Assembly: GCF_008831285.2 (NCBI RefSeq)
Contig: NW_022204507.1
Coordinates: 4,298,174-4,362,173 of the forward strand
Source: Nymphaea colorata
Lineage: Eukaryota > Streptophyta > Magnoliopsida > Nymphaeales > Nymphaeaceae
Reading direction: 5' to 3'
DNA length: 64,000 nt
Shown: positions 1 to 11,420 of the stretch, piece by piece
How the letters are laid out: each line of letters starts with the position of its first letter
Position numbering within the stretch: position 1 is the first letter of the stretch
Made by a program: the position numbers and the translations under genes
The notes under the pieces: model-generated
Told to the model about the DNA's origin: nothing
The model's input: only the letters and a program-made list of their open reading frames with translations
Database searches by the model: none

Positions 1-2601
1 TCTCCTCCTCCCTCTCCCACTGTTCTACCGTCTCCCCTCTCTGCCACATGGCCACCTCTTGCGCAGCCTCTCCCCTTCCGTTTTTTTTGTTGTTTCTCTC
101 CCTCTTCTTCTCTGCTCGAGCTCTCACTCCCACACTCTCTCGTCCTCTCTGTTGCACACACTCCCTTTTTCCCTGCCATTTTTTCTTGTTGTTTTTTAAT
201 GTTTTGGGGCTGTTAGTTTGGATTGCAGTTGGGGACACATCTTTCCCCTCATAGCAGTGAGGTGAATGCGTAGGTGGTGGCGGCATTGAGGGATTTTAGT
301 TGTTTGAGGACCTCTCAAACTCGTGAGGTGGCTGTCGGGAGGATTGCAGCAATTCAGACTCTTGAATTGGGGTGAGCAAGGCATAATAGAGCCTATTTTA
401 TTATATATTTTCTGTTGGAACATGCATAAATATTGTTGGAGCATGGTAGAATTAAGTATTGGTGATTTTAGGATATATGTTAGCGACTTTGCTTTTTAGG
501 GAAAGTTTAAGATCATGTTGGAGAAGTGTTGATTCATGTCTACCATGATCTTTTAAGTTTAAGGTGTTGATTTTTCGAAGCTATTTGGGAACATTGTAGA
601 GATTTTGATGTGGGTGAGAAGATTTAGAATTGTTTAGTGAGCATGTGGCCTATACTTTTGTCAATGTTCATATTTCTATGTTAGTTGGAGTAGAGCATGG
701 AAGTTGGGTGTACTATTGGGAAGACGATTGAACTAAAGAAAGCTAATGAGAATTGTGTTAGTGATAGATTGTTCGAAGCTTTGAGTTTTGATGTTTGGTC
801 ACAACATCTAGGGCTGAGAAGAGGCCTATTGGAGGGCTTTGTAGGTCGACACTACCCGTCAACACCCTTTTGATGCGACGACATGTGCCTCAATGATTTT
901 GTTTTATATTTGTATGCTTTGCGAAACTGAGCTAGTATAGAATTTACAACTTGTGTATGCTTGCAGGTACACTAGGTACGTCTCGTAGACCATGAGGGAC
1001 CAGATTCGAAGCTCGAAGCATTTTGAAGAGCGTTGTGGGCGCACGACAGGTATGGCAGCATTCCAGGCAAATCCCTGCCTAGGGCCAACGTGTGAATGTG
1101 TGTTCCTATGATCGTGAGATCCTAGGATTGTGTTGTGATTGATTGATTATTTTGTGAGTGAATGTATGTATGCATGCAAATGATTTGATATATGATATGA
1201 TTTGTTTTAAAAAGTAATTAGAAACTCGTTTTGAGAATGTTACGCATTTGCATGTGCATGCTAGAATTGATAACTGCTTAGGACATACGAGGTGGGGTAT
1301 CGAGTCGAGTGTCTCATCGACCCCAATTGTGCATTAGAAAGCATCCTAAAATGATAACTGCATAGGACAGCTACGAGCCAATCACAGATCGAGACTACTC
1401 TCTGTGGCTTGGCCAAGTTTTTCAAAGATCTGATTGATGTGATAAGTGATGTGAATGTTTTGTTTTGTTGCATACACATTGTCGTGGACAATGATGCGAA
1501 TAAATGAATCACGGGGTAGTTGTACCTGTATTGCAATGACGACTAGCTAAGAATGCAAATTATATGTGTAGCCCTCGTGTAGAGGCATTTGGAGGCATGG
1601 GTGCACTCGCTGAGTGAACCAACCTCATGAGCTAGCTGGCCATTTTGCGAATGTGCTTCCATAATGTTAAATAAGAAAGAATAATAGATGAGAGGCCAGT
1701 GGGTTGTGGTAATGTGTTTGGGAGACGTCCCACTTTCGCCACTGGTCCCGCCTGTTCGGAGCGCAGGCGGTGCAAGGCCCCAGGGTACTGTTGTGTGTTG
1801 TGCTTGGAGCGTTGGGCTCCCGCCTTCCCCACCTGGGTGACATAAGGAAGGCTGAGTACCTCTCCTTGGAATTCACACATCCATGGATGAGTGCTCTACC
1901 ACTGCAGCGGGTGAATGGATCCATACTGTTCTGGGCCACAAGAACTGTCAATTCACTGAAGTTAATGGAAATGTAATGTATATGAATAAAATGTATTTGA
2001 TTGATGTTCATGAGAATGTTGTGCTTATGAATGCAAATGAAATGTCTAAGCATGCCTAGCATGTGATTTGAAATTGTGTTATTGTGACCTTTACATGTCG
2101 TGGTCTACTGTTAGGGGCCCTCTTGGCAAATGGTGTGACTTTGCCGTGACACGACATAATGATAGACTGTTTTTGTGATTGTTCTCGTATTTGAGCCCTA
2201 CCTAAGAGAGTTTGGTATTTTCCTAGCTTGTTGCCATAATACAAAGGCTAAGCCTTCAGTTGTTTCCTTTTTCAGGTTTTGGCGGACCCAGGGTAGCAGG
2301 TTGATTAGATGGCTTCACTCACATCTTACGAGGAGGTTTTGGGGCCCTTTGTAGTGCCAGCACGTCTTATTTTGATTTTATCAATGCGTTGTTTTTGTTA
2401 GGCATCAATTGTATGGTGTGGGGCATTTTTGTCATACATAGATGTGATTTTGTATGAATTGAAATTGTTATATAAATGAAAGTTCGCTCCATTATTTTGA
2501 ATGACATAGCTCTTTTTTTTGAGTTATTGTGTAGTCAGACTTCAATGCTTTATGTTAGAAAAAAAGAATGTATTTGAGGGTCAAAAGCTTGGAGTGTGAC
2601 A
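1..2601 (+). repeat. 5' LTR (partial)
   Basis: Base 1 corresponds to base 7782 of the 3' LTR, so about 263 bases of this LTR lie outside the window. It ends in TGTGACA, the same terminus as the 3' LTR, just before the primer-binding site. Compared with the 3' LTR it has extra sequence near 1090-1135 and 1440-1455, and lacks a roughly 70-base stretch that the 3' copy has at 9665-9737. The first 200 bases are strongly C+T-rich. Short ORFs here are chance readings of LTR sequence. Confidence 0.95.
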
Positions 2602-2605
2602 GCTT

Positions 2606-2618
2606 TGGTATCAGAGCT
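2606..2618 (+). other. Primer-binding site, initiator tRNA-Met type
   Basis: TGGTATCAGAGCT begins four bases after the LTR terminal CA. It matches the complement of the 3' end of plant initiator tRNA-Met, the usual minus-strand primer of Tekay/Del and many copia elements. It fixes the LTR end and the plus orientation. Confidence 0.9.
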
Positions 2619-2838
2619 ATGGCAAACCCCACTATGGATGTAAGTTAAAGCCTATCTGTGAAGCTGTGTTGCCCAGATACACATTTATTTGATTAAATTG
2701 TTATTGTAGTTTTGATTTTTCAAGTATAAGCACATAATGTGATCCATATTTTGAAACTTTGTGCTAATGCACATTGTGATTTGATTTGTGGGACTGGTCA
2801 TAGACTTGGCCTGAGAATAAAGGTTCTTGTTTGTACAG

Positions 2839-4010
2839 ATGGAATATCAACATAGGGGTAAAAAGCGAGCTGGGCCATCTATGGAGGCACAAAGAGAGCC
2901 AAGTCTGGCCCGTTCTGATGCGCATACCCCACATGATGATAGTACGTTAGGTCACCAGTACGGCCAGATGGGTGGGGGTGCTCAAACTCCACCCAGGCAG
3001 ACTCCACCAGTGGATCAATAGACCATATTGCTGACAACATTGCAAACACTGACGTCCCTTGTACAGTTGATGGTCAGGGATCAGAGGAGCAATGCATCTC
3101 CTTCAAAAGACACCACTGCGCTACTTCAAGAGAAGGCATCAGCGGTGTCGTTCCAATAGTTCATGGCGATGCAGCTGCCTGCCTTTACAGGTGAGGGCAA
3201 TCCAAACAAGGCAAAATAATGGATTGAGGAAGTTGAACACATCTTTGAGCTTCTGAAGATGCTAGAGGGAGACAAAGTGAATTATGGCTCTTATCTGCTG
3301 AAAGGTGATGCCAAGAACTGGTGGCATTCGACTCATGAGATCCGGTTTGCTGGCCAACTGTCAATCTCATATAAGCAGTTTAGAGATTCCCTCTTGAGCA
3401 CTTTCTTTCCAGTGCATGTCAGGGACAAGAAAATGCAAGAGTTTCTTGATTTGCAGCAGAATCAATTGAGCTTGAAAGAATACATTATGAAATATTGACA
3501 CTTGGAGGTGTATTGCCCGCACCTCTACACTACAATTAGGGTGAGAGCAGGCAAGTTTGTGCGCAGGCTACGAGATGGACTATGAAGCAAAGTTTTGACA
3601 AGCAGATCTCATGACTTGGACGAGGTGGTCACCATGGCGAGATGCATAGAAGAAGACTGGACAAGGACACAGAAGGACCACAACAAGAAGGCAAGCCAGC
3701 ACTCACACAGTGGGTGAACATAGGTCAAGCACCAACACTTTGCAGGCAGGGCAAGGCCTTATGAGAGTTGTGATGACAAACCATTCAAATAGAACAGGCC
3801 AACCCATAGTGAGGCCACACAGGGGTCAGTGGCCACTCCGACTTCACCAAAGTACCCCACTTGTTCACGTGTGCACCCCAGGAAGCCGTGCCATTGGGAC
3901 ATTGGAGCTTGTTTACACTGTGGATGGATGAGACATTTAATCAAGGATTGCCCCTTAAAGAAAGAAAGAGAGTTGAAGAAGCCTGAGGCTGGCCCTTCTA
4001 GCGCACGACA
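2839..4010 (+). pseudogene. gag of the Tekay-type element, broken
   Basis: Gag would form the particle shell and bind element RNA. The first ATG after the PBS, at 2839, opens the frame kept through most of pol. Visible parts are a proline/glutamine-rich N-terminus, a gag core with an NWW motif near 3319 (retrotransposon gag family) and a zinc knuckle at 3910-3951 with C-X2-C-X4-H-X4-C spacing intact. The frame is interrupted by stops at 3019 (TAG), 3157 (TAG), 3217 (TAA), 3496 (TGA), 3583 (TGA), 3715 (TGA), 3721 (TAG) and 3790 (TAG). All eight could arise by a single C-to-T or G-to-A change from CAG, CAA, CGA or TGG. There is no separate stop codon between gag and pol beyond these lesions, which fits a single gag-pol polyprotein. 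Confidence 0.9.
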
Positions 4011-4022
4011 AATGACTGGACA

Positions 4023-4575
4023 TGTTTATACTACTACTATGGGGGAGCTTCAGGCACAAGACCTTGTTGAAAGTACTTTACTTATTGGTTTTCATATTGC
4101 TAGGGTGTTGTTTGATGCAGGGGAGACTCATTCATTTATATCTAGTCGATTTGCTACCTCACTAGAATTGTCGGCTAGGAAGATGCCATACGTTTTAAAA
4201 GTTATTAGCCCTATGCATGCTCAAGAGTCATGTCGTGAGTATCTACCTGATGTGGACGTGGAGATCTATCAACTTTATTTACCTGCACAGTTGGTGATCA
4301 TAAGTCTCAGTGAATTCGATGTGATTTTGGGCATGGATTGGTTATATGTGCATTATGCCAATATAGATTACAGGAAGAAGCAGATACAATTGTTGACTAA
4401 TGAGATGCAACCTGTGGAATTCCATGCTTATAAAGGTAGTCGAATTGATAAGATAATGGTATGTGCATTGAAGGCTAAACGTTTGATAGAAAATGGAAGT
4501 GTTGCTTTCTTGGTCAATGTGTTGGCCAATGAGACTGAACCAGTGAAGTTACAGGATGTTGCCGTTGTGAGTTAG
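4023..4575 (+). pseudogene. Aspartic protease domain of gag-pol
   Basis: This segment would cleave the polyprotein. The catalytic loop at 4105-4143 reads VLFDAGETHSFIS, where the family normally has D-S-G. The aspartate at 4114 is kept but the next residue is alanine. The second family landmark, DVILGMDWL, is present near 4318-4344. The segment runs in the same frame as gag and stops at TAG 4573, immediately before the N-terminal RT linker, at a position that is read through in related elements. The frame is otherwise open for 248 codons from 3829, making it one of the better preserved parts of the element. Confidence 0.9.
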
Positions 4576-4584
4576 TACCCCGAT

Positions 4585-5469
4585 ATGTTTCCAAAGGAAC
4601 TATCAAGTTTGCCTCGAACACGAGACGTGGAATTCAAGATAGAGTTGTCACTACGGACGGCTGCCATTTCTAAGGCACCCTACCATATGGCACCGGCAGA
4701 GTTAGAAGAATTGAAGAAGCAACTGCAAGAGCTCTTAGACAATGGCTTCATCCGACCTAGTGTGTCACCTTGTGGAGCACCTGTGTTGTTTGTTAAGAAG
4801 AAAGATGGAACAATGCGCTTGTGTATAGATCACCGCATGTTGAATCAAGTCACCATCAAGAATAAGTATCCACTTCCTAGGATTGAAGACTTGTTTGATC
4901 AACTCAAGAATGCAAGGGTATTCTCTAAGATCGATCTGAGGATAGATTATCATCAACTCTTGATACGGGAGGAAGATGTTGCTAAGACCGCTTTTCGAAC
5001 TAGATATAGACATTATAAATTCAGGGTCGTGCATTTTAGGTTGACCAATACTCGCGCAGTGTTTATGGACATCATGAATCGGGTTTTCCAAGAGTACTTG
5101 GATAGATTTGTTATTTTTTTTGCTGATGATATTTTGGTGTACTCAGAGAGTGAGGCAAAGCATAGAGATCACTTGAGAAGTGTGTTCTCTCTGAGGCAAA
5201 GCATAGAGATCACTTGAGAAGTGTGTTGGGTCTTTTGCACAAGCATAAGCTTTATGCTAAATACACAAAATGTCAATTTTGGCTAGAGAAGTTAAACTTT
5301 CTGGGTCATGTAAGTCGATCCGGCCAAGGTGTCAGCTGTACAGAACTGGAAGACGCCTTGTAGTGTAACTGAGGTTAGAAGCTTTTTGGGATTGACAGGA
5401 TACTATTGCAGGTTTATGCAATACTTTTCGAAAATAGCTACACCCATGACTAAGCTATTGAGAAAATGA
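4585..5469 (+). pseudogene. Reverse transcriptase domain of gag-pol
   Basis: The RT would copy element RNA into DNA. The [17 protein letters not shown] block near 4795-4845 and the catalytic FADDILVYS block at 5119-5145 are clear, with both aspartates of the FADD box kept. Several glycines expected in the fingers/palm (around 4935-5045) are replaced by arginine or aspartate, which fits G-to-A decay. A 41-base-period duplication at 5151-5227 throws the reading out of frame. A small deletion near 5311-5317 restores it, and the thumb region (SFLGLTGYY) follows. A TGA at 5467 ends the block. The domain is about the usual length but non-functional. Confidence 0.93.
5151..5227 (+). repeat. Short tandem duplication inside RT
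   Basis: A 36-base sequence beginning TGAGGCAAAGCATAGAGATC occurs at 5151-5186 and again at 5192-5227, a period of 41 bases. Forty-one is not a multiple of three, so the duplication is a frameshift mutation in the RT just downstream of the catalytic box. Confidence 0.95.
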
Positions 5470-6042
5470 GTGAAGTTTGTTTGGAATGAAGAGTGTGAGA
5501 AGAGTTTTCAAACTCTGAAGGACAAGCTTACTACTGCCCCTATTCTAACGCTTCCATCAGGTCATTCTTGTTTTGTAGTGTACACTGATGCACCAGGAAT
5601 CGGTTATGGTTGTGTATTGATGCAACATGGTCGTGTAGTGGCTTATGCATCAAGCCAATTGAAAGCACATGAGCAACACTATCCCACTCATGATTTGGAG
5701 TTAGGAGCGGATGTGTTTGCACTGAAGATATGGAGACTCTATCTCTATGGGACAATGTTTGAGGTGTTTACAGATCACAAGTCATTGAAGTATATATTCT
5801 CCCAAAAAGATCTAAATCTGAGGCAAAGAAGATAGATTGAATACTTAAAGGATTATGATTTCACAATATCATATCATCCAGGCAACGCAAATGTGGTGGC
5901 TGATGCTTTGAGCAAACATACTAAGGCAACAATGTGTAGTATCTTGACTCGTTCTTGGATATTGTTGCAAGATGTGATAGTTTGGCAGCCTCACCTTTGT
6001 GACGAGAACAAAGCAACGATGACTGCCGTGATGTGACATCCT
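5470..6042 (+). pseudogene. RNase H domain of gag-pol
   Basis: RNase H would degrade the RNA strand of the RNA-DNA hybrid. The [16 protein letters not shown] motif begins at 5578 and keeps the first catalytic aspartate (5587). It is followed by the [20 protein letters not shown] block and, near 5767, by [10 protein letters not shown] with the later aspartate. The connection to integrase includes the NVVADALSK motif near 5890-5915. Stops lie at 5833 (TAG, where the family has tryptophan, so TGG to TAG) and 6034 (TGA). The frame is the same as for gag and protease. Confidence 0.92.
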
Positions 6043-7026
6043 TTGATGAAAGAGTTTATATTGAAGCAAAAGGAAGATCCAAATTTTGCTAAGAACATAG
6101 AAGAAAGCAAGAAGGTAAATTCTTCTTGGTATCAAAATGAAGATGGCTCATTGCGGTTTCAACACAGATTGTGGGTCCCTATAGATGAAGGGGTGAAGCG
6201 TCAGTTGCTTGATGAAGCTCACAAATCTAAGTTTTCTATACACCCTGGCAGTACAAAGATGTTTCAGGATATGAGAAGGAATTTTTGGTGGCCTGGAATG
6301 AAGCGTGAAATTACAGAATATGTAGCAAAGTGCTTAGTTTCCCAGCGGGTCAAAGCAGAGCTTCAACGGCCAGGAGGCTTGTTGCAAAGAATTGACATCC
6401 CAGTGTGGAAATGGGAAGACATTACGATGGATTTTGTGGTTGGTTTGCCTCACACCAAAAGTCAAAATGATGTCATATGGGCGATTGTTGATCGACTTAT
6501 GAAGTTCGCTCATTTTCTGCCAATAAGAATCAGTCAGTCCTTAGAAAGTCTCGCAGAGTTATATATTGGCGAGATAGTGAGATTGTATGGAGTGCCAAAG
6601 TTTGTCATCACGGATCGAGATCCACATTTTACCTCTAGATTTTGGGGGCAATTGCAAAAGGCATTGGGTACCAAGCTTAAGCTGAGCACAGCGTTCCACC
6701 CTCAAACTGATGGGCAATCTGAGAGGATCATTCAAACCTTAGAGTATATGTTGCGTGCATATGTCTTAGAGTAGAAGGGAGAATGGGATAAACAGGTGAA
6801 ATTGGTAGAATTTACATATAATTATAGTTACCACTCTAGTATTGGGATGACACCTTTTTGAGGCTTTGTATGGAAGGCCGTGCAGATCGCCAGCTTGTTG
6901 GACCGATTTGGGTGATGGCAAGATTGAAAACCCCTTAGTATTACAACACTACACCGACCAAGTGCAATTGATAGAAAAAAGTTGTTGACTGCTTAGAGTA
7001 GACAGAAAAGCTATGCCGATATTCAA
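6043..7026 (+). pseudogene. Integrase domain of gag-pol
   Basis: Integrase would insert the element DNA. The zinc-binding HHCC region lies near 6210-6345; both histidines and the first cysteine are visible, but the last cysteine reads serine (CLVSQ). The catalytic triad appears intact: aspartates at 6430 and 6613 and glutamate at 6721, which gives the D-X35-E spacing between the last two. A TAG at 6772 and an extra T in the run at about 6853-6858 break the frame after the core. Reading then continues one frame over through the conserved YGRPCRSPACW block. Confidence 0.92.
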
Positions 7027-7035
7027 CGTAGATAG

Positions 7036-7470
7036 TTGGCTTTTGAGGTTGGTGATCATGTGTTCTTAAAGATTTCACCTACTAAAGGCATTTTTCGATT
7101 TGGTATGAAGGGAAAGTTCAGCCTGAGGTTCATTGGACCTTTTAAAATCTTAGAGAAGAATGGACAGGTAGCATACAGATTGACACTACCACCTAATTTG
7201 GGTCATGTTCATTATGTTTTCCATGTTTCCATGCTTCGAAAGTACATACCAGATCCTACACATGTGATTGACTTTCAAGGTATTCAAGTGCAAGATGATT
7301 TGACAATGAAAGAGAAACCCATTAGAATAGTGGATCAAAGAGAGCAAGTGCTTCACACGAAGAGAATCCCTTTACTGAAAGTGGAATGGCAACACCATGG
7401 GTTGAAGGAGAGCACATGAGAACTTGAGGAAGATATGCGAAAGAAGTATTCTCACTTGTTCTCGCATTGA
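7036..7470 (+). pseudogene. Integrase C-terminus with chromodomain-like tail
   Basis: The GDHVFLKISPTKGIFRFG block from about 7050 is the integrase C-terminal GPY/F-type module (FIGPFKILEK near 7132). The last 50 codons, with PIRIVDQREQVLHTKRIPLL from about 7320 and ending ELEEDMRKKYSHLF, match the tail typical of Tekay/Del chromoviruses. There it carries a chromodomain-like fold that targets integration to heterochromatin. The segment begins after TAG 7033, which replaces a glutamine codon. It is interrupted at TGA 7417, which replaces the conserved tryptophan of the chromodomain end. The terminal stop is TGA 7468-7470. Confidence 0.85.
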
Positions 7471-7504
7471 GGTATGATCTAAATTTCGAGGATGAAATTT
7501 TCTT

Positions 7505-7518
7505 TAAGGAGGGTAGGA
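7505..7518 (+). other. Polypurine tract
   Basis: The purine-rich TAAGGAGGGTAGGA lies directly before the TG that opens the 3' LTR. It is the expected plus-strand primer and confirms the internal boundary of the 3' LTR. Confidence 0.85.
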
Positions 7519-10361
7519 TGTAATGCTCAACGTCTTTCAGGCGGGCCAGGTTGGGTCCAGATTCAGACCCGAACCCAATTGCGTGAGGAGCCCGATGCGA
7601 GGGCCCTTCTCCCTCACGTCTCCCTCTTCTTCCTCGTCGCCTTTTTTCATCTGTTTCGACCGTGTAAGACTAGGAGGAGGATGAGGGTGCAGTGGCGATG
7701 CTTGGGCCAGCGGAGGAATGATGGCGGTGGCGGCGTTCGGGTAAGCCCTCAACCTCTCCCTAACTCTTCCTTCTTCCTTCTTCTCCTCCTCCCTCTCCCA
7801 TTGTTCTGCTGTCTCCCCTCTCTGCCGCACGGCCTCCTCTTGGACAGCCTCTCCCCTTCCGTTTTTTTTTGTTATTTCTCTCCCTCTCCTCCTTCGCTCG
7901 TGCTCTCACTCCCACACTCTCTCGTCCTCTCTGCTGCACACTCTCCCTTTTTCCCCGCCAGTTTTTCTTGCTGTTTTTTACTATTTTGGGGCTGTTGGTT
8001 TGGATTGCAGTTGGGGACACATCTTTCCCCTCATAGCAGTGAGGTGAATGCATAGGTGGTGGTGGCATTGAGGGATTTTAGCCATTTGAGGACTCTCAAA
8101 CTCTTGAGGTGGCTGCGGGGAGGATTGCAATAGTTCAGACTCTTGAATTGGGGTGAGCAAGACGTAATTGAGCCTATTTTATTGTATATTTTCTGTTGAA
8201 ACACGCATAAATATTATTGGAGCATGGTATAATTAAGTATTGGTGATTTTAGGATATATGTTAGCGACTTTGCCTTTTGGAGAAAGTTTAGGATCATGTT
8301 GGAGAAGTGTTGATTCATGTCTACCATGATCTTTTAAGTTTAAGATATTGATTTTTTGAAGCTATTTAGGAACATGGAAGAGATTTTGATGTAGGTGAGA
8401 AGATTTAGAATTGTTTTAGTGAGCATGTGGCACATACTTTTGTCAATGGCTGTATTTTTATGTTAGTTGGAGTAGAGCATGGAAGTTAGGTGTACTATTG
8501 GGAAGACGATTCAACTAAAGAAAGCTAATAAGAAGTGTGTTAGTGATAGATTGATCGAAACTTTGAGTTTAGATGTTTGATCACAAGCTCTAGGGCTGAG
8601 AAGAGGCCTATTGGAGGGCTTTGTAGGTCGACACTACCCGTCGACACCCATTTGAGGTGATGACATGTGCCTCAATGATTTTCTTTTATATTTGTATGTT
8701 TTGCGAAACTGAGCTAGTAGAGAATTTACTACTTGTGTATGTTTGCAGGTACACCGGGTGCGTCCCGTAGACCTTGAGCAACCAGATTCGAAGGTCGATG
8801 CATTTTGAAGAGTGTTGTGGGTACACGACAAGTGTGGCGGCATTCTATGCAAATCCCTACCTGGAGCCGATTGTGATGTAATTGATTGATTGTTTTGTGA
8901 GTGAATGTATGTATGCATGCAAATGATTTGATATATAATATGATTTGTTTTGAAAAGCTATTAGAAGCTGGTTTTGAAAATGTTACGCATTTGCTTGTGC
9001 ATGCTAGAATTGATAACTGCTTAGGACAGATGAGGTGGGGTATCGAGTCGAGTGTCTCCTTGACCCCAATTGTGCATTAGAAAGCATCCTAGAATGATAA
9101 CTACATAGGATAGCTACAAGCCAATCACAGATCGAGACTACTCTCTGGGGCTTGGCAAAGTTTTTCGAAGACATGATTGATGTTAATGTTTTGTTTTGTT
9201 GCATACACATTGCCATGGACAATGATGCAAGTGAATGAATTGGAGGGTAGTTGTACCCGTATTGCAATGACGTCTAGCTAAGAATACAAATTACATGTGT
9301 AGCCCTCGTGTCGAGGCATTTGGAGGTATGGGTGCACTCGCTAAGTGAACCAACCTCATGAGCCAGCTGGTCATTTTACAAATGTGCTTCCATAATGTCA
9401 AATGAGAAAGAATAAGAGATGAGAAGCCAGTGGGTTGTGGCAATGTGTTTCGGAGACGTCCCGCTTTTGCCACTGATCTCGCCTATTCAAAGTGTAGGCG
9501 GTGCAAGGCCCCTAGGTACTGTTGTGTGTTGTGCTTAGAGCGTTGGGCTCCCGCCTTCCCAACCTGGGTGTCCTACGGAAGGCTGAGTATCTCTCCTTGG
9601 AATTGACACATCCATGGATGAGTGCTCTACCGCTGCAGCGGTTGAATGGATCCATACTATTATGGGCCATCACGGGGGTTGTCTCTCGGCTGTAGGCCGC
9701 ATGCGGTGTGCACATGTCTGTGTTTGCACCCACAGGAACTGTAAATTCACTGAAGTTAATGGAAATGTAATCTATATGAATGAAATGTATGTGATTGATG
9801 TCCATTTGAATGTTGTGCTTATGAATGCAAATGAAATGTCTAAGCATGCTTAGCATGTGATTTGAAATTGTGTTACTGTGGCCATTGAGTGAACTTTACA
9901 TGTCGTGATCTACTGTTAGGGCCCTTCTTGGCAAATGGTGTGACTTTACCCTGACACGACCTGATGATAGACTGTTTTTATGATTGTTCTCATATTTGAG
10001 CCCTACCTAAGAGGGTTTGGTTTTTTCCTGGCTTGTTGTCAAACTGCGAAGGCTAAGCCTTCAGTTGTTTCCTTTTTTAGGTTTTGGTGGACCCAGGCCG
10101 GGGGCAGCAGGTTGATCGGATGGCTTCACTCACATCCTACTGGGGAGGTTTTGGGGTCCTTTGTAGTTCCGGTGCATCTTATTTTGATTTTATCGATTCC
10201 TTGTTTTCGTTAGGCATCAATTGTATTGACCCCAACATTTTTGTTATACATAGATGTGATTTTGTATGAATTGAAATTGTTATATAAATGAAAGTTCGCC
10301 CCATTATTTTGAACTCCTTTTTTTGAGTTTTTGTATTGGGTCAAAAGGTTGGGGTGTGACA
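7519..10361 (+). repeat. 3' LTR (complete, 2843 bp)
   Basis: It opens TGTAATGCTC and closes GTGTGACA, with the TG...CA ends of an integrated LTR. It is collinear with 1-2601 apart from indels, including a roughly 70-base stretch at 9665-9737 absent from the 5' copy. A C+T-rich block at 7740-7960 with long apparent ORFs on both strands is shared with the other LTR and is not a gene. The bases after it (GTCAG at 10362) would be the right copy of a 5-bp target duplication, but the left copy is not in the window. Confidence 0.96.
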
Positions 10362-10379
10362 GTCAGACTGAAACCATCA

Positions 10380-11420
10380 AATGATGATTAAGGAACATAA
10401 TGAATGCTAGAATCCAACCAAGCCAAAATCTCCTACTTACTCGCCAACCCCCAACGCACATTTATCATCAATTGTTTAACAATCTTCCCACAAAGGTTTG
10501 CATTGAACATATTTCTGCAGTACATCTCCATCATGGACTCTTTTATTCCTTCATAGCTAGAGCTTCCAGATAACCTTTGGAAAGCGTAAGCACCATCCCC
10601 TTCTAGCTAAATTTAATGCCCAAGCACCAGGAGTCATAAGGACTATTGTAGACTGATTGAATTTCACCATTACATTAAACTTGCAACCGATGACTTTCCT
10701 GATGGATCACGCCAAAGACCAATGGGGGACTCCAAAATTTTCTATGCGATCTTGGGTGAGAGTCCGCCTTTCAGAGCAATATACGATGTCCACTTTGTGC
10801 ACTCCATTGAGTTGTTTCTATATACTATGGCTCCCTCACATGCCTCACAATCTTCAATTTAATGTGCTCATATATATACACTCAATTCAGAGTTGCAGAC
10901 TACTCACAACCGAATCAGACCATAACAAAGTGTCTCTATTTGTTACCAAACGAACACTCCTCATAGCTAAAGGAATCCAAAGACCCAAAAACCTTCCACT
11001 CCCAAGAATTCTATGAGTGAATCACCCCAACCAGCTTTTGCTTATAGTTCACAGATGTTGGAGGTTCCAAACATTGAAAAAAGAAGCACATCAGATCCCA
11101 ACCGCACTATTCTGCTCAGACGTTAATCACTTTGTAAGAGACAAGATGAGAAATTTCCTCCCATCCCCACATGAGACCTGATCAACCAAAGGCTATGGTT
11201 GCACAAATACTTCTGTCAACACAAGTAGCACCATAAGGAGTCCATTAACTTGGCCTTGAGTGTCAACCAGATCATCCAAGCATTATTAAGGCTAGTCAAA
11301 TCTTTCAAACCAGCCCCATCCTCCTCTAAAGATAAGCATAGGGAGAACCACCTCACTGCATGATCATGCTTCCCATCTGTTGAATCACCCCAAATGAACC
11401 TACTACAGGTTCTTTGGGTG
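10380..11420 (-). pseudogene. LINE (non-LTR retrotransposon) remnant, C-terminal end
   Basis: The reverse complement around 11220-11400 reads FIWGDSTDGKHDHAVRWFSL and continues with EEDGAGLKDL and LNNAWMIW. This is the block that follows the RT domain in plant LINEs. Further downstream (about 10740-10790) the pieces ALKGGLS and TQDRIENFGVP lie in two different frames and together resemble the start of the zinc-binding RVT module. Many stops and frameshifts are present. No poly(A) tail is evident at the 10362 side, because the LTR element abuts it directly. The Tekay-type insertion may therefore have cut this LINE, but the other half is outside the window. Confidence 0.7.

Larger units (their letters stand above)
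1..10361 (+). mobile_element. Ty3/gypsy LTR retrotransposon, chromovirus, Tekay/Del-type (5' end cut by window)
   Basis: Two long direct repeats (1-2601 and 7519-10361) flank a primer-binding site, a gag-pol reading region and a polypurine tract, all in plus orientation. The pol order is protease, reverse transcriptase, RNase H, integrase, which defines Ty3/gypsy; copia has integrase before RT. The 2.8-kb LTRs and the C-terminal region after integrase, which resembles the chromodomain-bearing tail of Tekay/Del elements, point to that chromovirus clade. The family assignment is from remembered motifs, not a tree. All coding domains are broken, so this copy is non-autonomous. In one stretch aligned by eye (481-600 against 8261-8380) the LTRs differ at about 10 of 120 positions, so the insertion is not recent. 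The target-site duplication cannot be tested because the left flank lies outside the window. Confidence 0.95.

Noticed and set aside
7492-8068. ORFs of 187, 97 and 102 codons in the 3' LTR
   Set aside because: They lie in a C+T-rich part of the LTR; the corresponding 5' LTR region does not keep them and no domain is visible.
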